Shown here in pieces: positions 42,890 to 51,442 of a stretch of 64,000 bases of DNA; positions within the stretch are counted from its first letter, which is position 1; each line of letters begins with the position of its first letter. Made by a program: the position numbers and the translations under genes. The notes under the pieces are model-generated. The model made no database searches. It was not told where the DNA came from and saw only the letters and a program-made list of their open reading frames with translations. The stretch lies in the NCBI RefSeq assembly GCF_041224595.1, contig NZ_JBGFGN010000151.1, positions 1 through 64,000 on the forward strand, in the 5' to 3' direction. The stretch comes from Donghicola sp041224595 (lineage in GTDB: Bacteria > Pseudomonadota > Alphaproteobacteria > Rhodobacterales > Rhodobacteraceae).

Positions 42890-43699
42890 TCACAGCCCCA
42901 GCACGTCCAGCATATCATAATCGCCGGCCTCTTTCCCCTGTGCCCAGAGCGCTGCTTTGATGGCGCCACGGGCGAAAACGCCGCGATCAGAGGCAACGTG
43001 GCGCAGGGTAATGCGCTCGCCATCAGCTGCGAACAGCACGTCATGCTCGCCTACAATGTCCCCGCCGCGAATCACACTGAAGCCGATGTCACCGCGCTTG
43101 CGCTCTCCAGTGATGCCGTCACGAGCGCGGTCCTCAACGTCTTTCAGCGCCACACCGCGACCTTCGGCGGCCGCCTCACCCAGCATCAACGCGGTGCCAG
43201 AGGGGGCGTCGACCTTGCGGCGGTGGTGGGCTTCAATCACCTCGATGTCGAAATCTTCGTCCAGTGCGGCGGCGACCTTTTTGGTCAGCTGCACCAGCAG
43301 ATTCACACCAAGGCTCATGTTGCCCGCGCGGATGGTGACGCCGCCCTGACCCGCTACGGCCAGAGCCTGTAGGTCATCTTCGGTGAACCCAGTGGTGCCG
43401 ATGATATGCGCCGCGCCAGCCTCTGCCGCTGTTTTGGCAAAAGAAATCGTGGCCGCAGGAGCCGTGAAATCAATCACAGCCTGTGCGCCGGCAAAAGCTG
43501 CTGCGGGATCGTCCGACACAACGACGCCGCTTTTGGTGCCCCCCATCAGAACGCCCAGATCCTGACCGACCCAGTCATGGCCCGCACGCTCGACAACCCC
43601 CGCCAGATGGACGCCGTCGCGCTCGATCACGGTTTTGACCAGCATCTGCCCCATACGGCCCGATGCGCCTGTGATGACAATACCGATGCTTTCCGACAT
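42890..43699 (-). CDS. dapB: DapB, 4-hydroxy-tetrahydrodipicolinate reductase
   Basis: A 269-residue NAD(P)H-dependent reductase of diaminopimelate/lysine synthesis. The nucleotide motif is VITGASGRMGQMLV, the catalytic region IEAHHRRKVDAPSGTAL (His and Lys), and GTTGF marks the substrate side. Length is normal. Its presence means lysine can be made through DAP, which bears on the role of the saccharopine dehydrogenase at 22.1 kb. Confidence 0.97.
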   Translation of the reverse strand: MSESIGIVITGASGRMGQMLVKTVIERDGVHLAGVVERAGHDWVGQDLGVLMGGTKSGVVVSDDPAAAFAGAQAVIDFTAPAATISFAKTAAEAGAAHIIGTTGFTEDDLQALAVAGQGGVTIRAGNMSLGVNLLVQLTKKVAAALDEDFDIEVIEAHHRRKVDAPSGTALMLGEAAAEGRGVALKDVEDRARDGITGERKRGDIGFSVIRGGDIVGEHDVLFAADGERITLRHVASDRGVFARGAIKAALWAQGKEAGDYDMLDVLGL

Positions 43700-43794
43700 A
43701 ACCCGCGTCCTTCTTCTGCTATGATGCAGGTGTGACTAGCCGAGAGTTGCTGCTTTGGCAAAGGCTGCTTGGCACGGCGCTGGCAAAGGATTAG

Positions 43795-44199
43795 ATGCGC
43801 AGTATGGCTAAGAACAAATTCTCCGACGGCCCCGGACCTTCGCAGCGTCAGCTGCGCGTGGGCGAACTCATCCGACGCACCCTGTCAGAGGTGCTGCAAC
43901 GGGGCGATATCCACGACCCTGACCTGAACCGTCTGTCGGTCAGCGTGGGCGAAGTGCGTACCTCGCCCGACCTGAAGATCGCGACCGCCTATGTCATGCC
44001 CTTGGGCGGACAGGGGCAGGATCAGGTGGTCGAACTACTGGCCCGCAACAAGAACGAGTTGCGCCGCGCCATAGGTAAGGTGACCAACCTGAAATACACG
44101 CCCGACCTGCGCTTCCGCTTGGACGAGACCTTTGACCAGATGGACGAGACGCGCCGCCTGTTCGATCAGGACACCGTCCGCCGCGATCTGGAGGAGTGA
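43795..44199 (+). CDS. rbfA: RbfA, 30S ribosome-binding factor
   Basis: A 134-residue KH-like protein for 16S rRNA 5'-end maturation and cold adaptation. Motifs are RQLRVGELIRRTLSEVLQRG, SVSVGEVRTSPDLKIATAYV and LKYTPDLRFRLDETFD. AAAGGA is close to the ATG at 43795; an alternative ATG at 43804 gives MAKNKF. It overlaps the DUF2233 gene by 4 bases and leads to truB, keeping part of the usual rbfA-truB-rpsO-pnp order. Confidence 0.95.
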   Translation: MRSMAKNKFSDGPGPSQRQLRVGELIRRTLSEVLQRGDIHDPDLNRLSVSVGEVRTSPDLKIATAYVMPLGGQGQDQVVELLARNKNELRRAIGKVTNLKYTPDLRFRLDETFDQMDETRRLFDQDTVRRDLEE

Positions 44200-44942
44200 T
44201 GCGCCGACTGCTTCTTGCAGCCGCGATCCTGACAGGCAGCGCGATGACAGCGCAGGCCTCTGATTGCCGTGATCTAGAGTATCAGGGCAATGACTACACC
44301 GTTTGCGCGGTCGATCTGACCCAAGAAGACGTGCGCCTGTTTTTGAACGACGGGGACGGCGACATTTGGGGCCAGTTCCGCAAACTGGACAACGGACTCA
44401 AGGCCAAGGGGATGCAACTTGGCTTTGCCATGAACGCGGGCATGTACCACCCCAACCGCAAGCCCGTTGGCCACTATGTCGAGAACGGCCAAGAAGAGAT
44501 GCGCGTGATCCCCAACGCGGGACCGGGCAACTTTGGCATGCTGCCCAATGGCGTGCTGTGCCTGAACGACGGAAGCGCTCAGGTCTACGAGACCCTGCGC
44601 TACGCCGAGGACAAACCGACCTGCCGCGATGCGAACCAATCCGGCCCGATGCTGGTGATCAACGGCGAACTGCACCCCCGTTTTCTGAAGGACTCGGATT
44701 CGCGCTACATCCGCAACGGCGTCGGCACGACCGAAGACGGCAAGACGGCGTATTTCGTCATCTCGAACCACACTGTCACGTTCCACGAATTCGGCAGCCT
44801 GTTCCGCGACGCGCTCAAGACCCCAAATGCATTGTACTTTGACGGGAATATCTCGCGCCTTTACGCGCCGGAATTGAACCGCCACGACGGGGGGTTCCCG
44901 ATGGGACCGATTGTCGGCACAGTGGTGCCCGCAGACGATTGA
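44196..44942 (+). CDS. Phosphodiester glycosidase family (DUF2233) exported protein
   Basis: A 248-residue protein with signal peptide MRRLLLAAAILTGSAMTAQA. The DUF2233/NAGPA-like body has FAMNAGMYHPNRKPVGHYV, GNFGMLPNGVL, SGPMLVINGELHPRF and the C-terminal ALYFDGNISRLYAP. Relatives remove N-acetylglucosamine from phosphodiesters; the substrate here is unknown. It is inserted between rbfA and truB, overlapping rbfA by 4 bases, so its expression is tied to ribosome-assembly genes. Confidence 0.88.
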   Translation: MMRRLLLAAAILTGSAMTAQASDCRDLEYQGNDYTVCAVDLTQEDVRLFLNDGDGDIWGQFRKLDNGLKAKGMQLGFAMNAGMYHPNRKPVGHYVENGQEEMRVIPNAGPGNFGMLPNGVLCLNDGSAQVYETLRYAEDKPTCRDANQSGPMLVINGELHPRFLKDSDSRYIRNGVGTTEDGKTAYFVISNHTVTFHEFGSLFRDALKTPNALYFDGNISRLYAPELNRHDGGFPMGPIVGTVVPADD

Positions 44943-44997
44943 CCAAAGCCAGTCGCTGGGGTAGGTCCGCCGACCTTGGCAGACAGTAGGGACCACT

Positions 44998-45909
44998 ATG
45001 GCACGCAAGAAAAAAGGCCGCGATATTTCGGGCTGGCTGGTGATCGACAAACCGGCAGGCATGACCTCGACCGCTGTGGTGAACAAGGTCAAATGGGCCT
45101 TTAACGCGAACAAGGCGGGCCATGCGGGCACCCTTGATCCCGATGCAACCGGCGTTCTGGCCGTGGCATTGGGCGAGGCGACTAAAACCGTGCCCTACAT
45201 CACCGACGCCATGAAGGCCTATGAGTTCACCGTCACCCTTGGCGCGGCGACCAACACCGACGACGAAGAAGGCGAAGTGATCGCGACCTCGGCCAATCGC
45301 CCGACGGATGACGAGATCAAAGAAACGCTGTTCGGCTTTGTCGGCGACATCATGCAGGTTCCGCCCAAATTCAGCGCTGTGAAGATCGACGGCCAGCGCG
45401 CCTATAAACTGGCCCGCGATGGCGAAGACGTGGAACTGGCAGCCCGCCCCTTGTTCGTTGAGGAACTGCTGCTGGTGGACCGTCCCGACGCGGACCACGT
45501 GGTTCTGGAAATGACCTGCGGCAAGGGTGGCTATGTCCGCTCGATCGCGCGCGATTTGGGCGCAAAGCTGGGCTGCCATGGCCACGTGCAGCGCCTGCGC
45601 CGCATCTGGTCTGGCCCCTTTGATGCTGCCGAAGACGGCGTAACGCTGGAGCAGATCGAAGAAAGGGCCCGCACGCCCGAGCTGGATGAATTCCTGCTAC
45701 CCGTAGAAGCGGGCCTTGATGACATGACCGAAGTGACCGCCACCCCCGAGGGCGCCGTGCGCCTGAAGAACGGCAACCCCGGCATGGTGATCGCATCGGG
45801 CGTTGAATACGGCGAAGAGGTTTGGGCCAGCTACGAAGGCAAGGCGCTGGCCGTCGGCACCTTCAAGTCCGGCAACCTACACCCCGTGCGCGTATTCAAT
45901 CTGGACTAA
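44998..45909 (+). CDS. truB: TruB, tRNA pseudouridine-55 synthase
   Basis: A 303-residue enzyme that makes pseudouridine 55 in the T loop of tRNAs. It opens with GWLVIDKPAGMTSTAVV, has the catalytic aspartate in KAGHAGTLDPDATGVL, then QVPPKFSAVKIDGQRAYKLAR and GGYVRSIARDLG. The C-terminal extension is typical. The next expected gene, rpsO, is displaced by 3.5 kb. Confidence 0.97.
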   Translation: MARKKKGRDISGWLVIDKPAGMTSTAVVNKVKWAFNANKAGHAGTLDPDATGVLAVALGEATKTVPYITDAMKAYEFTVTLGAATNTDDEEGEVIATSANRPTDDEIKETLFGFVGDIMQVPPKFSAVKIDGQRAYKLARDGEDVELAARPLFVEELLLVDRPDADHVVLEMTCGKGGYVRSIARDLGAKLGCHGHVQRLRRIWSGPFDAAEDGVTLEQIEERARTPELDEFLLPVEAGLDDMTEVTATPEGAVRLKNGNPGMVIASGVEYGEEVWASYEGKALAVGTFKSGNLHPVRVFNLD

Positions 45910-45912
45910 GCG

Positions 45913-47343
45913 TCAGCCGATCTGGGAAATCTGGGTGATGTTTTCGTGGACCTCCACGATGACATTCGCCCGAAGCCCTTCGGCCAAGGGTTGGCCATCC
46001 AGCCCATACACGGTGTCATCGCCGCCATTCACGTAGCCGATGGTGGCCCAAGTGCACCCTTCCAGAATCACAGCTGGCTCACCGTCGATCAAGACGCGGG
46101 TCGTGCAACTTTCTTCGTCATAGGCCGATGTAACACGTCCGCTCAGATCATAGCTGGGCTCGGCCTGCATCGCGCTATCGAGCTCTGCATCTGACAACTC
46201 GCCTATCAGAGTGCCCGTCCCGTGGGTTATCATTGCCCCGCCAGTTTCATAAATCCGCAGGGTTTCCTGCCCGGGGTGGAAATCCGTGATCACCGAGGCT
46301 TCATCTCCCGCAATCGCTGTAAAGGTATCCACGCCGTTGCCGCCGCTGACTGTGTCGCCTGCATCGATAAACTCGATCAGGTCAGCGCCGTCATTTCCCT
46401 GAACCTGATCAATGGCACCGTTCCCACCCAGTGTCACATCGGCGATGCGGGTATAGGTCGTGACACCCATATCATCGCCCATATAGCTATGGGACACCAT
46501 GTCGTCGCCGAGGGTCACTGTATCTTTGCCCGCGCCGCCGATAATCGTGTTGGAGCCATAGGAGGTGATGTGGTCGTTACCGCTTCCGCCCCGCAGAATT
46601 GCGTTATCGCCGTTTGCAGTCAGGCTGTCATCGCCTTGGTTCCCGTTCAGGATGCCGCCACCGCCTGTCACCAGATCATCGGCGCCCGCACCTGCCTGAA
46701 CGTTTGACCCCGAGGAGTCACCCGTCATTCGGATCACATCGACCCCGGCACCACCAATGACAGAGGCACTGCCCGTACCAATCACATATCCGGTCCAGTC
46801 ATCACATAGAATGGCCGTGTCTTCGTCTTCGACGTGGACCACAGTATAGCCCGCGCCGTCGCAGACCAGCACCGTGTCTGCACCTTCGCCCGTCCTGATT
46901 TCAGATGCAGCATGGCCCCAGACTTCGATCCAATCATCGCCTGCACCGCTCGCCACGTGGATCAAGTCTTCGCAGTCTTCCGCAGTGTCATGCCCCGTAT
47001 CTGGATCAGAGTGATCGTCGCCTTCGTAAAACCAAGCCATGACGTCTTCGCCATCCAGCATGGTCTCCAAATCGCTGCGCTTGGCATAGGTCCAACCATC
47101 TGAACCGTCGCTTTGGGCTGTGACGTAGATCTCGTCATCACCGCCACCTGACGCAAAATCGACGAGTTCAGAGAGCTCAAAAGGCCCCTCCGGCTGTACT
47201 TCGACCGCTTGTTCTTCGGAGTCGATCAGCTCTTGCTCCTGGTCAAGCAGTTCATCATCCTGAAACAGCGCAAGACTCCGATCCCACCCGAACACAAGGC
47301 TCGAGACGGCGCCGCCCAACCCTAACAGTAACCAAAGCTCCAT
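45913..47343 (-). CDS. RTX-type calcium-binding repeat protein 1
   Basis: A 476-residue, very acidic protein. It starts with a hydrophobic segment (MELWLLLGLGGAVSSLVFG) and an acidic linker, then degenerate GGxGxDxxx repeats, for example IGGAGVDVI, NGNQGDDSL, RGGSGNDHI, IGGAGKDTV and SGGNGVDTF (about 190-345). These form calcium-binding beta rolls. A segment ASVITDFHPGQETLRI after the repeats resembles the C-terminal region of type I-secreted proteins. No haemolysin-type exporter is nearby. It is convergent with truB, with 3 bases between. Confidence 0.87.
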   Translation of the reverse strand: MELWLLLGLGGAVSSLVFGWDRSLALFQDDELLDQEQELIDSEEQAVEVQPEGPFELSELVDFASGGGDDEIYVTAQSDGSDGWTYAKRSDLETMLDGEDVMAWFYEGDDHSDPDTGHDTAEDCEDLIHVASGAGDDWIEVWGHAASEIRTGEGADTVLVCDGAGYTVVHVEDEDTAILCDDWTGYVIGTGSASVIGGAGVDVIRMTGDSSGSNVQAGAGADDLVTGGGGILNGNQGDDSLTANGDNAILRGGSGNDHITSYGSNTIIGGAGKDTVTLGDDMVSHSYMGDDMGVTTYTRIADVTLGGNGAIDQVQGNDGADLIEFIDAGDTVSGGNGVDTFTAIAGDEASVITDFHPGQETLRIYETGGAMITHGTGTLIGELSDAELDSAMQAEPSYDLSGRVTSAYDEESCTTRVLIDGEPAVILEGCTWATIGYVNGGDDTVYGLDGQPLAEGLRANVIVEVHENITQISQIG

Positions 47344-47512
47344 CGACTTCTCCGATCGCGGGGCAAGAGTCTGCCCATCTATGTATTCGGATCGAAAGGT
47401 TGGGATTTTAGGCCTGCGCCCAATTTATTAGAACTTTGCCGTACATCATTTGATCACAAGCGCGTTAACATGTTGGTTGCAATCACGGCACTTTTGCCTT
47501 CAGACATACTTT

Positions 47513-48025
47513 ATGCTGACACGCACCCATATAAAAGATGATGCGCCCTCTGTAGCGACCTATTCCGATTGCGAACGCTACAGATACAGTCTGACCCGCA
47601 CTTGGGATCCCGCAGGCAAAAGGGCGCTCTTTGTGATGCTCAATCCGTCGACCGCGACCGAAGTGCAGAACGATCCAACCGTCGAGCGCTGCGAGCGGAG
47701 GGCGCGCACGTTGGGCTTCGGCAGCTTCGAGGTCACAAATATTTTCGCTTGGCGGGATACGGACCCCAAAGCCATGCGCGCAGCTGCGGACCCAGTCGGT
47801 CCCCTGAATGACGAAGCGATCCGGAACGGCGCGTTGCAAGCCGATCAGATTGTCTGTGCTTGGGGCACCCACGGCGCTCATCTTGGCCGCGGCGGGGTCG
47901 TCGAGGATCTTTTGCGAGCAACCGGATTGCCTCTCTATCACCTTGGCCTCAGCAAGGCAGGCCACCCGAAACACCCGTTGTATATCGGCTATAGTGTACA
48001 GCCTGTCCTTTGGAGCGCGCCATGA
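47513..48025 (+). CDS. DUF1643 domain protein
   Basis: A 170-residue soluble protein with DUF1643 marks: YRYSLTRTWDPAGKRALFVM, LNPSTATEVQNDPTVERC and CAWGTHGAHLGRG, followed by LYHLGLSKAGHPKHPLY. The conserved Asn, Thr, Cys and His residues suggest an enzyme, but no activity is established. I start at 47513 since the open frame before it (to 47450) looks non-coding. Its TGA overlaps the next gene as ATGA. Confidence 0.88.
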   Translation: MLTRTHIKDDAPSVATYSDCERYRYSLTRTWDPAGKRALFVMLNPSTATEVQNDPTVERCERRARTLGFGSFEVTNIFAWRDTDPKAMRAAADPVGPLNDEAIRNGALQADQIVCAWGTHGAHLGRGGVVEDLLRATGLPLYHLGLSKAGHPKHPLYIGYSVQPVLWSAP

Positions 48026-48294
48026 ATACCTCTGAAACCGAGAAACTGACCGAAGAAATCGAACGGCTCAATAACCACAAGTTTCTGCGGGTCCACGACA
48101 GCTATCTGAAGATGATGTTCTATCAGTTGCTCCGCGGGATCTCCTTTGGTCTTGGCTCCGTGCTTGGCGCGACGATTCTGGTTTCATTTGTTGGCTTCTG
48201 GCTCTCGAAAATCGAGTTCATTCCGCTGATTGGCGACTACGCCTCCCAGATCGCCACCGAGATCATGCAAGAGATGCCGGACGACACGCGTTAA
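48022..48294 (+). CDS. DUF5665 small membrane protein
   Basis: A 90-residue protein: a charged N-terminal helix (TEKLTEEIERLNNHKFLRVH), an amphipathic QLLRGISFGLGSVLGATIL and one hydrophobic segment to about residue 60, then a short tail. This is the DUF5665 pattern. TTGGAG lies 7 bases before the ATG at 48022. It overlaps the DUF1643 gene by 4 bases. Function unknown. Confidence 0.83.
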   Translation: MNTSETEKLTEEIERLNNHKFLRVHDSYLKMMFYQLLRGISFGLGSVLGATILVSFVGFWLSKIEFIPLIGDYASQIATEIMQEMPDDTR

Positions 48295-48370
48295 CTGCTT
48301 TCCCAGAAAGCACTGCGATTCCATCAGGTTCTGGACTACCTTCGACACTGTAGATGTGTAGGAGGCCGAA

Positions 48371-49318
48371 ATGCTAATGCTGGCCAGTTTACTGAGTGCC
48401 CTGATGGTCGGGGCGATTACCGTAATGCCTGAACCCGATCAGGTCGAAGACGATGCTGACGTTTCCAAAGACCTTGAAACCGATGAAACCAGCGCCGAGG
48501 CTGGCAACCCGGGCGGTATTCTCGAAGGGTCGGCGGATGATGACGTTCTGAACGGCAGCACCGGAGATGATCAGATTGTCGGCGGTGAAGGGGATGACGT
48601 GCTAAGTGGCCTCGATGGCGCTGACAGTGTCCTTGGCCAAGACGGGGACGACGCAATCCTCGGGGACAATGGCGCAGACTCTCTGGCCGGAGGCCACGGG
48701 GCAGACACCTTGGACGGCGGATCCGATAACGACAGTCTGACCGGCATGTCCGGAGGGGATACCCTATTTGGCGATTTCGGAAACGACATCCTCGAAGGTG
48801 GGCCGGGGGCGGACTTCGTATCCGGCGGTGACGGGGACGATAATCTCTCTGGCGGCCTTGGTAACGACACCCTCGTCGGAGGTGAAGGGCGCGACGCACT
48901 TTTCGGCGGGCAAGGCGATGATCTGGTCATGGACCAGGGCACAGGCACTGACTTTCTGAACGGCGGATTGGGGTCCGATACCCTTGTCGGAGCCGCAGGG
49001 GACTATTTTCACGGCGGCGAGGGAAGCGACACCTACGTGATCGAGCTTTCACCCGAAATCAACGAGCTTACCGATCCCGCAATTATTCAAGATTATGACG
49101 AGAGCGAGGATGAGCTCTTTGTCCTTTACGATGAGGGCACGGACGATGACGTGCCCACTCTTAGCCTTGACCCCGAACCTGATGACCAAGGTTTATGGAG
49201 CATTCGTATCGACGGCCAAGTGATCGCCAAGACCGATAGCACCGACCTGAACATCGACAAGGTCATCCTTCTTGGTGCGAAAGAGGCGGCTACGTTGGGA
49301 ATCGAAGCCTTTGCCTAA
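48371..49318 (+). CDS. RTX-type calcium-binding repeat protein 2
   Basis: A 315-residue acidic protein with an N-terminal hydrophobic segment (MLMLASLLSALMVGAITVM), an acidic linker, and a dense array of about fifteen nonapeptide repeats from residue 50 to 220 (GGEGDDVLS, GQDGDDAIL, GGHGADTLD, GGDGDDNLS, GGLGNDTLV). The C-terminal part (IIQDYDESEDELFVLYDEG) resembles that of RTX protein 1. Calcium should fold the repeats outside the cell. GTAGGAGG precedes the ATG. No secretion genes are adjacent. Confidence 0.9.
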   Translation: MLMLASLLSALMVGAITVMPEPDQVEDDADVSKDLETDETSAEAGNPGGILEGSADDDVLNGSTGDDQIVGGEGDDVLSGLDGADSVLGQDGDDAILGDNGADSLAGGHGADTLDGGSDNDSLTGMSGGDTLFGDFGNDILEGGPGADFVSGGDGDDNLSGGLGNDTLVGGEGRDALFGGQGDDLVMDQGTGTDFLNGGLGSDTLVGAAGDYFHGGEGSDTYVIELSPEINELTDPAIIQDYDESEDELFVLYDEGTDDDVPTLSLDPEPDDQGLWSIRIDGQVIAKTDSTDLNIDKVILLGAKEAATLGIEAFA

Positions 49319-49444
49319 GCTTGGGCTTTATTTTCCACACAGAATCGCGTAACAGCGTGCATCCGCTGTTGCGGATATCTCCAAGGGCCTTGCTGGACGA
49401 CATCCCGGCCTGCGCCATAACCCTTAACCAGACAGGAGACCCCG

Positions 49445-49714
49445 ATGTCGATCACTGTTGAAGAAAAAGCACGCATTCTCAAAGAATTCGCAACCAAAGA
49501 AGGCGACACCGGTTCGCCCGAAGTACAGGTTGCTATCCTGACCTCGCGTATCACCACCCTGACCGAGCACTTCAAAACCCACAAGAAAGACAACCACTCG
49601 CGTCGTGGTCTGTTGATGATGGTTGCTCAGCGCCGCAAGCTGCTGGACTACCTGAAGGGCAAAGAAGAAGCACGGTACCAGGACCTGATCAAGCGTCTGG
49701 GCATCCGTCGCTAA
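49445..49714 (+). CDS. rpsO: Ribosomal protein S15 (uS15)
   Basis: An 89-residue 30S protein that binds the central domain of 16S rRNA. MSITVEEKARILKEFATKEG, TGSPEVQVAILTSRI and HSRRGLLMMVAQRRKLLDYL are family signatures. CAGGAGA precedes the ATG. A terminator follows at once; pnp, the usual next gene, is 12.6 kb further on. Confidence 0.98.
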   Translation: MSITVEEKARILKEFATKEGDTGSPEVQVAILTSRITTLTEHFKTHKKDNHSRRGLLMMVAQRRKLLDYLKGKEEARYQDLIKRLGIRR

Positions 49715-49737
49715 TTCAGGAACCTCGACAGGTTTCC

Positions 49738-49764
49738 AAAGGGTCGCCCAAGGGCGGCCCTTTT
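49738..49764 (+). terminator. Terminator after rpsO
   Basis: AAAGGGTCGCCC pairs with GGGCGGCCCTTT (one T-G wobble) around AA, followed by TTTTC. It separates rpsO from the convergent ureG. Confidence 0.85.
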
Positions 49765-49770
49765 CGTTTC

Positions 49771-50382
49771 TCAGAACCCGCCGATTTTCGACAGTAGATC
49801 AATGACCTGATCCACACCCTCTTCTTTTCGGACAGAGGCAAAGACGAACGGCAGTCCTTTGCGAACGCGGTTCGCATCGCGGTCCATGACCTCAAGCGAG
49901 GCACCTACATAAGGCGCCAGATCGGTCTTGTTGATCACCAGAATGTCCGAGCGCGTGATGGCGGGGCCACCTTTGCGCGGAATTTCCTCGCCCGCGGCGA
50001 CATCGATCACATAGATGGTCACGTCCGCCAGTTCGGGGCTGAAGGTCGCCGACAGGTTATCGCCACCGCTCTCGATCAGAACGATTTCCACATCGGGATG
50101 GCGTTCCTGCATCTCCGCCACAGCGGCCAGATTAATCGAGGCATCCTCGCGGATCGCCGTGTGCGGGCAACCGCCGGTCTCCACCCCGATGATGCGGTCC
50201 TGCGGCAGGATCTGCATGCGCATCAGGGCCTCGGCATCCTCTTGGGTGTAGATGTCGTTGGTGATGACGCCGATCGAATGCGTGACTTTGAGGCGTTTGG
50301 ACAGGGCGGCGGTCAGGCTGGTCTTGCCAGCGCCGACAGGACCACCGATCCCGACCCGCAGGGGGCCATTCCGTTTGCTCAT
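49771..50382 (-). CDS. ureG: UreG, urease accessory GTPase
   Basis: A 203-residue SIMIBI GTPase that drives nickel insertion into urease. P-loop GGPVGAGKTSL, the nickel-binding CPH motif in GVETGGCPHTAIREDAS, ESGGDNLSATFSPEL and the base-specific NKTD motif in LVINKTDLAPYVG are visible. It is the last gene of the ure operon and overlaps ureF by 4 bases. The open frame upstream of 50382 belongs to the ureF region. Confidence 0.97.
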   Translation of the reverse strand: MSKRNGPLRVGIGGPVGAGKTSLTAALSKRLKVTHSIGVITNDIYTQEDAEALMRMQILPQDRIIGVETGGCPHTAIREDASINLAAVAEMQERHPDVEIVLIESGGDNLSATFSPELADVTIYVIDVAAGEEIPRKGGPAITRSDILVINKTDLAPYVGASLEVMDRDANRVRKGLPFVFASVRKEEGVDQVIDLLSKIGGF

Positions 50383-51008
50383 GTGCGGAAAATCCTTGGG
50401 CTTAGTACTTCGTGCTGCATGGCCGCGATGTCGGCGGCAAAGCATTGGCTGGTGATGTCATCGCATCCCAAGCCTTTGGTTTCTTCGGCAACCTCGGCGC
50501 AGAGCGGCGTCAGGGCCGTCAAGATGCGCTGGCCATTTGTGTGCCCCAGCGGCATCAGACGTTGCGCAGCTGAGATCATGTTGGAGACATAGGCGTGCAG
50601 GTACATCTGGATCGCCAGATCGACCGGCAAGTCCAGCGCCCGCAACCCCTGCCCCAAGGCAACCGGATAGGTCAGGTTGGCCACGGGCAAATCCCAAACA
50701 TTCGCCAATTGCAGGCAAAACGCACGGCCGATAGACTCGGTCTCCAGCAAGCGTCCGCGACTGGCACAAAAGGCACGGACGGTTTCGTCCACGTCAGCCG
50801 GATCATGGGTTTCGGCAGAGGCTCGGATCAGGATCGCGTCAGACCGTCCAGTGCCATGAACCAGAAAATCCGCCAGCCAGTCCTGCAATCCATCAACGGT
50901 CAGCCCGCCTGCCACAGCCGACTCGAGGCCGCTGGAATAGGCGAACGCACCCACCGGAAAGGCAGGCGACAGCCATTGAGCCAACAGGATCGTAGCGTCA
51001 GTGCGCAT
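50379..51008 (-). CDS. ureF: UreF, urease accessory protein
   Basis: A 209-residue helical protein that works with UreD and UreG as the apo-urease activation complex. SPAFPVGAFAYSSGLE and YVSNMISAAQRLMPLGHTNGQ are typical. I start at 51008 (MRTDATILLAQW), which overlaps ureE by 11 bases; the frame is open to 51077, but that part runs through ureE. Confidence 0.93.
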   Translation of the reverse strand: MRTDATILLAQWLSPAFPVGAFAYSSGLESAVAGGLTVDGLQDWLADFLVHGTGRSDAILIRASAETHDPADVDETVRAFCASRGRLLETESIGRAFCLQLANVWDLPVANLTYPVALGQGLRALDLPVDLAIQMYLHAYVSNMISAAQRLMPLGHTNGQRILTALTPLCAEVAEETKGLGCDDITSQCFAADIAAMQHEVLSPRIFRT

Positions 51009-51438
51009 GGGAATGGGTGCGGCCGTGACCATAGGCCCCGCCTTCGGGGGTGAAGGGCTCGGTAACTTCGGCCACATCAGCCCCCAGTTTCCCCAGCATG
51101 TCGCGGATCACGTGGTCGGGCTGGATCAGCAGACGATCCTCCTCGATCTGACAAGGCGTGTGGCGGTTGCCGATGTGCCATGCCAGCCGCACCAGATGCT
51201 CCCCCCGCACTTGTAGCAGGGTTTCGGGGGCGGCAACGACTTCGATCTCACGACCGTCCTCAAGGATCAGGGCTCCACCGTGATCAAGAGAGGTGGTCTG
51301 TTCGAGGTCCAGCAGGAATTCGAGCCCGTCGTCCGTGACCAGCACGCGACGGCGCAGGAAGCGCGCCTCGTAAGTCAGGGAAATGCGGGCAGCCGGAGTG
51401 CCGTGGGTGTGGTTATGGTAGGTATTTGCGACGATCAT
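50998..51438 (-). CDS. ureE: UreE, urease nickel metallochaperone
   Basis: A 146-residue nickel carrier. The body has LTYEARFLRRRVLVTDDGLEF, AWHIGNRHTPCQIEEDRLLI and DHVIRDMLGKLGA, the metal-binding interface. Histidine clusters occur at both ends: NHTHG near residue 9 and GHGRTHSHAH at the C-terminus. It lies 4 bases after ureC. Confidence 0.95.
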   Translation of the reverse strand: MIVANTYHNHTHGTPAARISLTYEARFLRRRVLVTDDGLEFLLDLEQTTSLDHGGALILEDGREIEVVAAPETLLQVRGEHLVRLAWHIGNRHTPCQIEEDRLLIQPDHVIRDMLGKLGADVAEVTEPFTPEGGAYGHGRTHSHAH

Positions 51439-51442
51439 AGTC

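Noticed and set aside
48540..48990. Tandem repeat DNA in the second RTX gene as a CRISPR or satellite array
   Set aside because: The repetition is at the protein level (nonapeptide GGxGxDxxx) with varying codons; there are no constant DNA repeats with unique spacers.
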